NCBI GenBank assembly: GCA_050084515.1
Contig: CM114271.1
Span: 57,412,001-57,476,000 of the forward strand
Origin: Blasia pusilla
Taxonomy: Eukaryota; Marchantiophyta; Marchantiopsida; Blasiales
Length of the DNA stretch: 64,000 nt
Reading direction: 5' to 3'
The first letter of the stretch is position 1. Each line of letters begins with the position of its first letter. Positions 46,844 through 58,207 of this stretch are shown in pieces. The translations under genes and the position numbers were made by a program. The notes below the pieces were generated by a model. That model was not told where the DNA came from and searched no databases. It worked only from the letters and a program-made list of their open reading frames with translations.

Positions 46844-49800
46844 ATGAGTCCTGATATTTGGGGTATTCAGGGAAACAGAGTACGTAAATCGACAGCGTCA
46901 GCTATGGCGGAGATCCCTCTGAACAGCGGATCGCATCAAGAATTGCTTGATCTTGTGGGAAACTATACGAATGAGGAGATATTTGGCGGTTTGCTCGAAA
47001 ACTCTTGTCAACCGCTTCATGTCTGGGTTTTATAAACTATCATCTCCTTGCGGAAAGCGTAGTTTTCTTAATACGGTGTTAAAGAGTTCTTCTAAGGGAT
47101 TATGTAATCGTACTTCCAGACGTGGTATTGATTTGGTTAAAATCTAGTCCTTGCAATCTTTTGGAATATTTGCAACCATTGCTAGCGACGATAGCACGGC
47201 TACAGTTCAAACACCTTAAAATCGGAGTAAATCAGTAAGCGAGAACCAACCGAGTTTAGATAAGTGATTTTCTAATCTGAGATACTGTGATAGATAATAG
47301 ATGTCTGCAGAGTACTACTCGGATAGTACTCTGCTTCTTAATAATTCCCTGCTTTCTAATCTATCGATGGTAAGGAAGTGTACTCCATTGCGCTCCTGTC
47401 TGTGAGGCAGAGTCCTCTGCTTGGACTCTGCCTCAATCCTTTCAACAGGATCAAATTAAATCCTGATGGTAAGGAATTGTTCTACTTTTCGGCTCCTTTG
47501 GTGAGGCGGAGACCTCGACCTAAACTTTGTCTCAATCCTTCCCACGTAAACAACTCAAATCCACAGCCCTGAACGGTTCATGATCTCCCGGGTGACTGCT
47601 CTTTGTAACTACCATGTAACTAGTACTTACTCCTCAGATTCGCTACGGGGCTGCTGTGCGACGCCAACTGTTGACGTTAATTGTAAAAATCTCTAGACAC
47701 TCTTTACCACAAATCGTGACAAGTAACCTGTTCTGTTTCTCTGTTATGCTTAATATGTTTTCCTTCTATACTCACCTGCACTTGCGTAGAACACGCAATT
47801 GAGGAGCTGAAGGGGAGGAGGCTGGAATTGACATCTAAGCTACAGGCAGGAATGGCAGAGCTGGAACGTCTCAAGAACCAAAGAATCTGTATAGAGGAAG
47901 AGGTTAAAGGGCTAAGCGTTGAGTTTTCTGCTGTAGTGGATGCTGTGAAGGTCCGGCAGGTGACGTACACAATCTACTATAATGCAAAGGCCAAAGTAAT
48001 TCTGAACTTTATCGAGAGGAAACGTGACAATTTGTAGAATCTGGTTCCTGCCCGTAAGGACGCGCATGTCCACTAGAACTGCAACGTTGACTTGTAAGTT
48101 AGTTTCTTGCAGATAAAAATATCAATTCAACAGGAACATATCTCTCACGCTGCTTCCGGCATGCAGAAGATTGAGGTATGAATCATAGAAATCAGGGGGG
48201 GGGATCTATAAAACAGAGTTGACGCGATAGCCTGAGTTTTGTCTGTTGATATGTGCCCATCGCAGCCACTTCTACTCTCAATAGGTACGACTATTCCATT
48301 GTGTCCAGATCGGGATGTGTTTCACATAATAGATAAGAATAAGAACCTTCTAGATAGCCTGGGCGCTGATTTGGCTTAGTTTCCGAATAGGATTTTCAAG
48401 ATTTTGTCCAAATGATGTAAGTGATTTAGGCTGGACATAACCTCCCAGATCTAAATCGAATGGTTGTGGCCTTTGTGGACGACCGTTGAACTCTTGCTTC
48501 ATGATCAACTTGAAGGCCGAAGAGCAACTTATGAGGTGAAGTAACCAGGTCCTGGTCCATTCTACTCTGGTACAATTTGACAAATGCTGAGACTTCCTTA
48601 GTTCCCGTTCCAAGTGTGTCAACGTTTTCGACTCGTGTCAAATATGGTTAGTCTGTCTTGGGATTGCAGAAACATTTTCATCACCACCATGAAGAATGTC
48701 AACTCCTCGTTAAGGTACTTCTTTTATTTTCTCAGTTCATGAGTCTTTTGATGTGATCATGAAGACAAAAGTCCATTGCCATTTGGCATGAAAATGCAGC
48801 CAGCTGTGTGTTTTTCGTTCAAAGAACTTAATTCCCTCTGTGCGTCTTCGTGGCAAATTCATGTGCATATGCATGGAGTTGTAAAGGCTAATGCAGGAAA
48901 AACACAACAAGCGGGTGCAAGTAAACGAGTACAACCTCAAGATGCATATGCAGACATACAATTGCAACCATACGGAGAATAGCGTACTTAACGAGACACT
49001 CTCAGAGGATATTAATAAGCGTGTACTAGACGGATATCTAGAACATGATAACATGATGGTAGAGGACAAGGAATTCGAAGATAACAAAACAACTCAACAA
49101 CAGACCAACAAGTGGCTGCAGGATGACTTTTTCGAAGCTTCAGAGAAACGAATGAAATCAGAATCCCCCCAAAAATGTGAAAGACGTAATTTGTCGGACG
49201 ACAGAGGAGAAAATTTTCGTGGTACATGCATCTCAACCTTCCAATATGACTGATAGACGTGCTGTTTAAAAGATTTTGATATGCCAGCACTCGTCAGGTC
49301 TATGTCTGGTGCCGCTCATGATTTAAATGCGATAAAATCTCAGTCGCAGTCTAGTTAGTCTCAGGCCAGAGATTTAAATCCCGGACCCTTAATTCGAGAT
49401 TGATGCCTAGTTTGTAAGGTTGGCAACAGTTTGCAGGATCTCTTGACGATTACTCGGACGGGTGCGCAGCTTTGAAAGGACTGGACGTAGACACGACGAT
49501 TGAAAGGGAAAGTGGACAACACTTTTCCAGGAAGCATCTAAACATAGTGTTGTTAGCCATTTCTGCTAAAGAGGCCATTTTGATGGTTTTGACTAAAGAA
49601 ATTAATGATCAAAGGAAAAAGGTGCGAACCTCCATCAAGACATTTCTTACCCAAAAGTTCAATTTCTCACTTGGCAACTTGCTGGCAGCTATTGGTAATT
49701 TATGAAAATGATGGTTGTACGAAACCGCATCGAAAGGTAATTTGCGTCATAGAATGATTAGGGCCCTTCTTACGTTGAAATTCTTTCGTCTAAGTCAAAT

Positions 49801-50120
49801 GGCACGATTTACAACGATTTTCTGGAGCAGTCACATACACAAAGTTTTAATTTTATTTTGCTGTAGAAGAGTCTGTCGAGCTTTGATGGACGATGGACTC
49901 ACACAATCGAATGAAAAGACATCACGACCAGCGTAATTTAACAATCTGGAATATTTTTTGTCAACCTCCACTACTATCCTTCCGAGTTCTGAAGGGTGAA
50001 GCTAGGCACCACTCCTAAGCTAACATTGGATCTAGCTTACTTCAGGTGCAAGAGAGGCTCCGCTGGAAGGAAGATTGTCTCGAGGGACTGGTAAAGTCCA
50101 ATCAGGATCTAGCGCAACTG
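46844..50120 (+). CDS. Probable multi-exon coiled-coil protein gene
   Basis: Two adjacent exons with clean borders are visible, 47790-47959 and 48113-48175 (listed separately). Further exon candidates on the same strand are 46844-47035 (MSPDIWGIQGNRVRKST..., then SGSHQELLDLVGNYTNEEIFGGLLENS), 48897-49252 (after TAATGCAG; acidic and Asn/Gln-rich) and 50046-50090 or beyond (after TTACTTCAG; VQERLRWKEDCLEGL, before GTAAAG). All pieces are helical and charged, so a coiled-coil structural or scaffold protein is likely. I do not recognise the family. Joining of the outer candidates is guesswork, and the last exon and stop were not found. Confidence 0.45.
47369..47565. repeat. Two degenerate 95-100 bp direct repeats with hairpin
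   Basis: Both units begin GGTAAGGAA-TGT and contain GTGAGGC(A/G)GAG...CTCAATCCTT. The first unit holds a perfect inverted repeat (47403-47435): TGAGGCAGAGTCC, a 7-base loop, GGACTCTGCCTCA. In the second unit the same hairpin has decayed. They lie in the probable first intron of the coiled-coil gene. Confidence 0.7.
47790..47959 (+). CDS. Coiled-coil exon
   Basis: This 170-nt exon has acceptor TGCGTAG on its left and donor CAG/GTGACG on its right. After two bases that complete a split codon it reads HAIEELKGRRLELTSKLQ, GMAELERLKNQRI and EEEVKGLSVEFSAVVDAVK, a clear heptad-type coiled coil. It splices in phase 0 to the exon at 48113 over a 153-bp intron. Confidence 0.7.
48113..48175 (+). CDS. 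Small coiled-coil exon
   Basis: A 63-nt phase-0 exon between TTTCTTGCAG and GTATGA, both strong plant signals. It encodes 21 residues, beginning IKISIQQEHI and ending GMQKIE, and continues the helix of the previous exon. Confidence 0.7.
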
Positions 50121-50948
50121 CGGCAATATCCTTTATTATGTTTTTGTATTTCTCTGCCTATGTAGTGATAAATGTCCGTCGTAATGTACGGCCAGCTGGT
50201 TGAGATCTTTCCTTGACGAGAAACACGAGGAGCAGGGAGATGGAGGAGACAGTCATACGCCTCACAATGGAGCTCAAATTTTTGTACACGTGTTCCAATT
50301 GTGGAACCGAAAATTTCCTCTGATCAGCAGGTAGAAACGTCGAGTGAGAAAAATGATTCTTTAATTTGGAACCGGAACATGCCGTCCAGAGGATGAATCA
50401 TCAGAACCGAGAATTACAGACGTGAAATAAAGGAAGACGGCGTAAGTAGCGCTGCGTGGCAAAAACTACTTATGCCTACCATAGTAAGTTTACCACGTAC
50501 GTGCTTACAATCTCCTTTTCCCGAGAACCACACCCCAAGACAGTACAGCCATAACTTTATAAGTGGGTCAGGAATTTGGTGGGTCTCTAGAATTGAGTGC
50601 AAAGCTTCTAACCAGTGAGGGGTAAATAGCATTCATGCTCCGTACGTCTTGATTTTTATTCAAAGGACAGCATTCTCGCCCTTTCCTCCGGACTGAAAAC
50701 CTTATGACACAAGGTCACACTTATTTTGCCTTTCTCCTTGCATTTGTCACTACCCGCCAGATTCTGTGTACATCAATACACCATCTGCCATTTGTCAACT
50801 CCACATGTCCCTAGTTTCTTTCTCGTACAAAGTGTAAACGCGTCGCGTACTCCGGTTTGCGGGGAGCTTTGAGTTGGACCTCACATAATGTCATTTAAAG
50901 TTGACAGAAGTTTCTGCAACGGAATGGATTACGCCTGCCAAGCAACAC

Positions 50949-50974
50949 AGCTTCCATGACGCGTCATGGAAGCT
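50949..50974. repeat. Perfect 26-bp palindrome
   Basis: AGCTTCCATGACG is followed at once by its exact reverse complement, with no spacer. It lies beyond the last recognised exon of the coiled-coil gene and before an AT-rich stretch, so it could be a strong hairpin in a 3' region or a chance trace of an inverted duplication. Confidence 0.9.
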
Positions 50975-52408
50975 ACTGGTTAAGGTTTAAAAAAACTTTC
51001 AAGTTTTTTTAAGTTTTTTAACTTAGAAAAATAAAAGTTTTAAGTTTAAATTTCTCTATGATGTCTCAATTATGAGGTAATAGACGAGACATAAAAATAT
51101 AATAGTAAATTAGTAGGTTGGTGAATATATGAAAGTAGTACTTGGAATAGCTTGGAGGATATAAGTGAATTAATAAAGATACTTTATAAGAAATAACATC
51201 TAATCTATTTGTATCAAAATGAAATTGGTTAAGTCTCGAGTGGAGACCATGTGACATGAGATAAGATTGGTTCTATTTCATACCCTTGTGGATCTTTTAC
51301 GAGTGTATAAAGAAGAGAGATCTTCAAAGGTTTCCATTATCTTTTTTTTAACCCATACAACGTAAAAGTTATCTTCGTAGATAGGCACTTGTTTACTTAC
51401 TATCTAATTTATCACTTTAGGGAGACATTCATAAATGAGGTCATACATCCTACTATCACTTACAGAAAGTTATGGGATTGTACTTTGTACGTCCTTATAC
51501 AGCGATCCATGGATGTTAATAGATCTTATCGAGTAGGATTTAATATTAGTTGTGTCACTTTTCTTGCGTACAAGCGTAAACTGGTCTACACGGACTTCAT
51601 AGTTAAGAATTTCGAGGTTAGAATTCTTTTTGTGAGAGAATGGAGAGTGTATATAGTAATTCTGTATTGAAAAGGAGAACTTCTTAGAGGTTCACCTTGC
51701 ATCAACATCTACTGCATCTATAAGGTTCGCCCTTACTTCAAAAAAATACTCTCAATACGACAACGTATTGTCGAAACAGTGAAGAGAGGATTGCCTAAGT
51801 ATGACTTACAAAGAGCTCATATGGAATGGCAAGTTTATGTGCAATGCTTTTGTATAGACCAAAGCATTGCATGTAGTATGTCATGGACGTAAGATAACCT
51901 ACTAGAATAGGTTTCTCCTTTGTGTAAACCTATTTGGAGATCATATGAGAAACTTGCTATTTAAGGTAAGTTTCTAAATTATATGAGCATTAGCTTTCTA
52001 TACGTCGAAACTCGATCTTAATCCACTACTGTAGGTCTAAGGTCATTGCAGATTGGTCAATTAGTGCCAATTGAGAAACTCCTTCCAAAGTGAGACGCGA
52101 GCCTTGATGGGGGTCTTGACCTATTAGAGCAAGATCAAACATCAAGAGGCACTTCAAAAGAGCTTTAGTTCCACAAGTTTTGGGCGCTAAGAGAATTGCA
52201 ACTTGGCTAGTCTACAAACCTATCAAGGATAGGAAAGTCATTCAAGCCTTAAGACACCAGTAACCAACTTTTTAACCATTTCCAGGCAAGCTGTCGGATT
52301 TCGACAAGTTGGCTGCTTGAGTGATCAGAATCTTTCCCTGTGAGACCAACTTCTGACGCATTGTGGCGGGCTTCTTAACTTTTGGCTCGTTCCCCTATAT
52401 TTGTCAAA
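50975..52408. other. AT-rich stretch without supported gene
   Basis: Only short frames are present. No domain, satellite or splice-bounded exon was recognised. Confidence 0.35.
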
Positions 52409-54085
52409 CCAGTTGTAGGCTTCTTTTCTTGTCTAAGATGTGCAGGATTCCTACTGCCTGTCGGATTGCCATTTCGGCTTCCCAACCTGTTGGATTTTCG
52501 TGGGTGCATAGTGGAAGGGAATCACAGTGAGAAATATTTCCTTTCTTATGGTGAGGTTGCTTGCAAGGGGTGCAAGCCATCTGATTCCGATGGGTTGCAA
52601 GAGTTATAACCTGTAAAATTCCGATGGGTTGCAAGAGTTGGAGGCCCTCAAGAGTTGCAACCTGTAAAATTCTGACGGGTCGGGAGGATCTGAATGAAGC
52701 GACATCACTTCCTCTTTACTCCAGACAGCTAACAATCTTTTGGTTCAATCGTCTCATATGTTCACATTTCACAAAGTTGGTCTTGAGCAGATACCACTCA
52801 TAACCAACAGAAAGCTGGTTATGAGGCAATTCAGGGAAGGCCATGATGCAGGCAACAATCCCTGCAAAAAGAGAGGTTGGCATCGTACTGATGCACATCC
52901 GGGTGGTCCTCCAACAAAAATACCCATGGGCACTGCTTATTGTAGACCGAGACAGGAAATGTTAAGAAACTTAGGCTCATATGGAGAGTGATGGAAAAAT
53001 GTTTTGTAGTGGTCTTATGATGTCTACTTTTTTTTCGCCCCCTGGAAAAAGGAGGTTTCTTTAGGGCCAAATGTGGACCACTACCTACTCTCTTCTAAAG
53101 GTTTCATGAATTTGAAAGCAAACAAAAATTTCAAATATGTCAAAAAGTTTTGAAGAGAGGAGGCGGATTTGGCCCTTTTTTTTGAAGAGAGACTCTCACT
53201 CTTCTTCTCTTCCTCTCCTCTCTTACTCTCTCCTGCCAGAATACCAGCCCCCCAAACCAGTTGTAGGCTTCTTGTCTTGTCTAAGATGTGTAGGATTCCT
53301 ACTACCTGTCGGATTTCCATTTCGGATTCCCAACCTGTTGGATTTTCGTGGGTGCAGGGTGGAATGGAATCACTTCTCAAAATCTTTCCTTTCTTATGGT
53401 GAGCTTGCTTGCAAGGGGTGCAAGCCATCTGATTCCGATGGGTTGCAAGAGTTGCAACCTGTAAAATTTCGACGGGTTGGGAGGGGTGCGGCTTCTCGGT
53501 TTCTCACATTTAGGATCTGAATGAAGGGACATCACTTCCTCTTTACTCCAGACAACTAACAATCTTTTGGTTCAATTATCGTCTCATGTGTTCACATTTC
53601 ACAAAGTTGGTCTTGAGCAGACACCATTCATAACCAACAGAAAGTTGGTTATGAGGCAATTCAAGGGAGGCCATGATGCAGGCAACAATCACTGCAAAAA
53701 GAGAGGTTGGCATCGTACCGATGCGCATCCGGGCGGTCCTCCAACAAAAATACCCATGGGCACTGCTTATTGTAGACCGAGACAGGAAATGTTAAGAAAC
53801 TTAGGCTCACATGGAGAGTGATGGAAAAATGTTTGTAGTGGTCTTATAATATCTATTTTTTTTTCGCCCCCTGGAAAAAAGAGGTTTCTTTAGGCCCGAA
53901 TGTGGACCACTACCTACTCTCTTCTAAAGATTTCATGAATTTGAAAGCAAACAAAAATTTCAAATATGTCAAAAATTTTTGAAGAGAGGAGGCGGATTTG
54001 GCCCTTTTTTTTTAAGAGAGACTCTCCTCTCTTCCTCTCTTCTCTCTCCCTCCTCCTCCTACTCTCTCCTCTGCGAATACTAGCC
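52409..54085. repeat. Tandem duplication of about 0.85 kb
   Basis: Copy one runs from 52409 to 53256 and copy two from 53257 to about 54085. Each starts CCAGTTGTAGGCTTCTT and ends near a CT-rich run before CCAGCCCC or CTAGCCCC. Offsets shrink from 848 to about 829 bp because of small deletions. Within both copies a short frame is kept open, 52740-52991 and 53567-53821, reading FTFHKVGLEQ..., then RKLVMRQF, GHDAGNN and KKRGWHRTDAHPGGPPTKIP with very few changes. I do not recognise it. It may be the remnant of a mobile-element protein. A CTC-rich tract closes each unit. Confidence 0.85.
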
Positions 54086-54828
54086 CCAATCTGCCCCAAC
54101 TTGGACTCTTGCTCACAATGTATCCTCCAAATGTCAACTCCCTCAATCACATTTTTCACTCAACTTCCTTCCCACGAAAGGGTTTTACTTGGTAGCCCTC
54201 TAAAAATTAATGATTTTTACTTTTCTACCTCTCACATAAGGATTTCTTTTTCCCAATTTTTTTGAAATTGCTCCTTTCGTCACAAGTTGGCTATGGCATC
54301 CCAAGGAAAGGATAACAACTTCATGCTCATATATCCACATCGTGCACCATTTCTTTGATAGCATGCAAAACTACATCATCTTAGTCGTCATGAAATTAGA
54401 TTGCTCGTTCAACCTCTCATTAGAAATTGGGGACGAATATCGTGCAACTTGTGGCCTCTTCTCCAATGAAAAATTTGGTAGCCCTTCCGTGTTGATTTCT
54501 CCTACGAAAAAATAATATGGTAAATGTGTAAAAAAAAACCAAAAAGCTTCATGGAACTCTCAAGAGCACAAACATGGAAAACCTAATCCCCATACTCAAA
54601 TCCTATCAAAAATTGGGCAACACTTTCATGCGCCACTATCCCATACGAAATCTACATAAAAAAGCATACAAACGAGCAAGAGCGGTAAGAGGAGAGGCCT
54701 TCTTGATAGGTTTGTAGACTATCAAAGAGGTCGGTCCCAAGTCTTGAATGACTTTCCTATATTAATTGGGGATTAAGGGATTAGGTTGAGATCTAATTCT
54801 TTCTAGTTTGGTTGAGCTTGAAAGGTGG
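54086..54828. other. No supported gene
   Basis: Unassigned AT-rich sequence between the tandem duplication and the first LTR. No coding region or repeat was recognised. Confidence 0.35.
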
Positions 54829-55421
54829 TGTCGTGCGCATACACATCGCTCCATAACCCATATTGCTGGTCACATCTACATACATATGGGTAGATCCATA
54901 CGAAACAAAATACACTCACGCATATACACTGAGACCCGACAACAAAATCTGAGTAGTAAAAACGGCTCATCCGAACTAAAACTCCACTCATGAATCTACA
55001 TCGGTATATCGAACCACATCCACCCTCTGCTATAAGAAAATCCGGATGCTAGCATCCTAACTCCTCCACACCCACACACGTCTATGCAGGAGAGGTGCTC
55101 CTAAGGCTCAACATGAGAAAGATGGCTTGGGAGAGCCATCTTCCTCACTCTTATACCCTTGGGAAGAGCCAAAAGGCTCTTCCCCCAAAAATAGCCTTCC
55201 CAATGGTAACATGCGTGCATAGGTTACCGGGTGATTGTTGACTTGGTCAACGGGTCATCCAACAGATAAAACCAAAATAGGGAACTCGCCGTAAATGACG
55301 TTCCCGACACAATAGACTTGTTGCTAACCTCATCTGACATCCCGGGACGAAGTTACAGCCAAATAGCTAGCTGACTCTCTATGACGATAGAACTAAACCT
55401 ACGTCAAAATAAAATGTGACA
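54829..55421 (-). mobile_element. LTR of the methyltransferase-bearing gypsy lineage
   Basis: On the minus strand it starts TGTCACATTT and ends TATGCGCACGACA (593 bp), the same ends as the LTR at 56022-56645, though the middle is strongly diverged. A sequence like its last 130 bp is repeated just outside its start (55424-55567). It includes a plausible promoter-side stretch near CCCAAGGGTATAAGAGTGAG, where TATAAG could serve as a TATA box. Confidence 0.65.
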
Positions 55422-56021
55422 GTTGTCGTGCGCATACACATCACTACACAACCCACATTTTTGGTCACATCTACACACCACACAACACCGATCTTCTCCA
55501 ACATATGGATAGATCCACACAAAATGAAATACACTCACGCATATACACCAAGACCCCACAACCGCCCCCCCAGCTGGCAGTTGGGCCCCCTAACTCTTGA
55601 TAGTAAACACCTATGTACGTGACATCATCTACCATCCTACACATATCTAGCACCATCAGTGCTGTCATCCCTGCAACACTGCCACATTGCAGAAACCCGC
55701 CGTGTTGATCCCTCTGAAGAGATCTAACACTCTCGTACTCTGCTCCAAACATAAGCACGACTCCACGCGTGCCTCACGAGCTTATCTGCACTTCATGCAT
55801 CTCAACGCTCGTCCCCAATAAAAATAACGAAGCTCCGCACCATGGGAAGAGACACCCACCCTGGCATGTCTCTCCGTGGGACTTTCCACTACAAGAATGT
55901 CCTCTTCATGTATGCTCCTCTCCCCGCACTCTCTTGATCAGCTAACACCACCTACAAATGCTACCAACGAGGTCATTGTGTCCTCACGTGGTCGACCACC
56001 ACTACTCCCTACAAACAACAC
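55422..56021 (-). pseudogene. Deletion derivative: methyltransferase start joined to 3' leader
   Basis: From right to left it holds a stretch equivalent to the N-terminal part of the methyltransferase in the large element (SADKLVRHAWSRAY for LADEHVQTAWSEAF). Motif I follows at about 55690-55740, reading RVLDLFRGINTAGF. Almost at once comes sequence equivalent to the 3' untranslated region (55568-55640 resembles 56773-56840), including a G-rich run, GGGGGGGCGG, that could be a polypurine tract. Everything between motif I and the 3' end (rest of methyltransferase, RT, RNase H, integrase) is missing. Flanked by LTRs on both sides, it is a non-autonomous internal-deletion form. Confidence 0.6.
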
Positions 56022-56645
56022 TGTCGTGCGCATATACGTCGCTACACAAGATACATTGCTGTCACATAACACACACACAAACACGCACGATCCCATGCTA
56101 ACTCATGGCATCCAAACAACGAGACAAGAAGTACCAAAATATCTCCAATTAAAGTAAGATCCAATCTCTCTCTACACCATCTCACACCATAGCTCTCAAA
56201 GGTGTGCACTCTCTCTCATGTCAAACCAAACCCACTCTCCTAATGAGAGGCTTGGGTTACACTCACAAGGCAAGGGACCATAGCTCCGCCGCCTCATGCC
56301 AAGAGGTTCAACAAAGAGAGAATGAGCTCTCAAGCTTTCTCTCCTTGGGATATACCTTTCCCCTCTCCCAAGCTCTCTCCATGGTAACCTATTCTCCCAA
56401 GTCACCTCCTTGGCTCTTGACTTGATGTAAGAGGTCAAGGGCCACTAACCAAAAATAGACAGTCGATCATATACTCAAATGGTACTTACCTAAAATATTA
56501 AGTTCTTCAATATGGCTCCAAATGAGTCGAAACAAAGGGGAAACCTGCTCTCTCAGCAGGTCATCCTCAACCTCCTAGACCTGTCCTCCACTACTCGTGA
56601 AGACGCTCTACTAGATCTGGCCGATCTATCCTAAAGGACGTGACA
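56022..56645 (-). mobile_element. LTR (3' LTR of the large gypsy element)
   Basis: On the minus strand it runs from TGTCACGTCC to TATGCGCACGACA, 624 bp, with TG...CA ends. Its last ~125 bp reappear at 56648-56772, just upstream, as at the neighbouring LTR, so the true LTR may be A-B-A' of about 745 bp beginning next to the purine-rich AAGGAGGCGA at about 56776. It lies about 320 bp downstream of the integrase stop, as expected for a 3' LTR. It also serves as the left boundary of the deletion derivative. Confidence 0.65.
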
Positions 56646-56647
56646 GC

Positions 56648-56772
56648 TGTCGTGCGCATACACATCGCTACACAACATACATTGCTGTCACGGAACACGC
56701 ACACAAACACGCACGATCCCATGCTAACTCATGGCATCCAAACAACGAGACAAAAAGTACCAAAATATCTCC
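56648..56772 (-). repeat. Direct copy of the LTR end
   Basis: TGTCGTGCGCATACACATCG to CAAAATATCTCC (+ strand) repeats 56022-56146 with a few substitutions. It is separated from the adjacent LTR start by only two bases. The same arrangement occurs at 55424-55567. Confidence 0.85.
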
Positions 56773-56962
56773 GATCGCCTCCTTAGCTGGTGGTTAGGTC
56801 CCTCTAACTCCAGATAGCCATCTATCCCTACCTACCATGACATACATCTCTTGGACGCTAAGAGCAAGAAGGCCGGGTGCTCATGTGGCCCCATCGTTAG
56901 TCGCCTTCCTGTCATCCATGTCAGAGAAAAAATTTGGGATCGAATCCTACCTAGTATCTCCT

Positions 56963-58205
56963 CTATGTACATCTGGGACACATCCATTGTCCTCGAGGAA
57001 CCCTAGTGAGAGGTGGCGTCAGAGATGCCATATGCCAACCTCTCGAACAACCATCACAGACTAGCATCATGGCCGCACCACAACCAGAACCACACAACAT
57101 ACAATGCAAGCCTGCAGGAACTACTGCTAAGCTCGGATCCATTGTACCATCAATGTTAGGAAGGTGAGATGGCGCACAATTACGTACATGGTCCTTCCAT
57201 ACAGTACCATCGCGTCCCTCCAGCAAGAGAACACCGGATGCCAAAACGTCAGGCACTCTCAAGATAGTGCGCTCTACACTCACATCCAACGTCGTCGGTG
57301 TCGTCTGCTGCAAGTAGATATAATCTCCCTGATGAAACCTCCAGATAGTTGGTCGATAACCACCACCCCGAATAGTCGCATACCTCAATGTATCCCGCTG
57401 TTGCGCAATCGCCAAGATCTCGAACGCCATGGGCATCACTCTCTGAAACAACTTAGCCCTCTGAGAACATGCTCGCATCCATACATCTGGGTCATCAAGG
57501 TCCTGCACCTGACCAACATCTCGACAAATGGCCGTAGGTAAATCTGGCTCTCGGCCATAAAGTAGCAAGTACGGTGAAAAAGACGCTAAGGATGCCTCCT
57601 TGCTGAATCTGTATCCCATCGCCAACCATGGCAACTCGAGGTCCAAATCTCCTAGGTGACCTCTCTGCAAGCCATACTTGCATAAACCCCTCTTCACCAT
57701 CTGCACAACTCTCTCCGCTAATCCATCCGCCTCAGGATGATCTCGCGAAGTCGTGCGGTGGTCGATCAGCGCCTGATCACACAAGGCCTGGAACTCATCG
57801 TGAAACTCAGTACCCTGGTCTGTCAACACCTCATCCGGTGCACCATAATGACTCAGCACTGTGTCAAGGAAGGCATAAGCTACTTCCTCACTCGCTTTGT
57901 CAGGCAATGCAACCAACTCGATCCACTCCGAGAAGTACTCGACCATCACCAACACATAACAACTGTGATGCTCCGTCATAGGCAAAGGTCTTGCAAAATC
58001 CAAACTCCATCTATACCCTAAGCCCATGATCGGTAATGGATGCAACTGTGGAGTCGGAGCATTGAACGATGCTCGGACCCGATCACACATCATGCACCTA
58101 GCAACAAACTACTAAACGTGAGTCTGCATGCCTCGCCACCAATACTGAATCTGGAGCAAGCTGTACGTCCACTTCACCCCAAAGTGACCCAACTCCTCGT
58201 GGGCA
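56963..58205 (-). pseudogene. Integrase with C-terminal PHD finger
   Basis: The zinc-binding start (58205-58100) reads HEELGHFGVKWTYSLLQ..., QYWWRGM, two adjacent TAG codons, then ARCMMCDRV, an HHCC module. The open 376-residue frame has the catalytic triad: Asp in RWSLDFARPL, Asp in VLTDQGTEF, and Glu in DGLAERVVQM. After an SH3-like part (about residues 250-310) comes a cysteine-rich tail, about residues 327-375: CMLC, LVCDGC, GWHMAS, LTPPL, WMCPRC. This is a PHD finger, a reader of histone H3 tails, lying where chromoviruses carry a chromodomain. Seven of eight zinc ligands remain, and the Cys after His is Ser. Family knowledge suggests it guides integration to chosen chromatin. It is inactive as read, because of the stops. 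Confidence 0.85.
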
Positions 58206-58207
58206 TG

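Noticed and set aside
55424-55567. A tRNA-type primer-binding site next to the LTR
   Set aside because: The sequence just inside each LTR does not match the usual initiator-Met tRNA 3' end; it repeats the LTR end instead.
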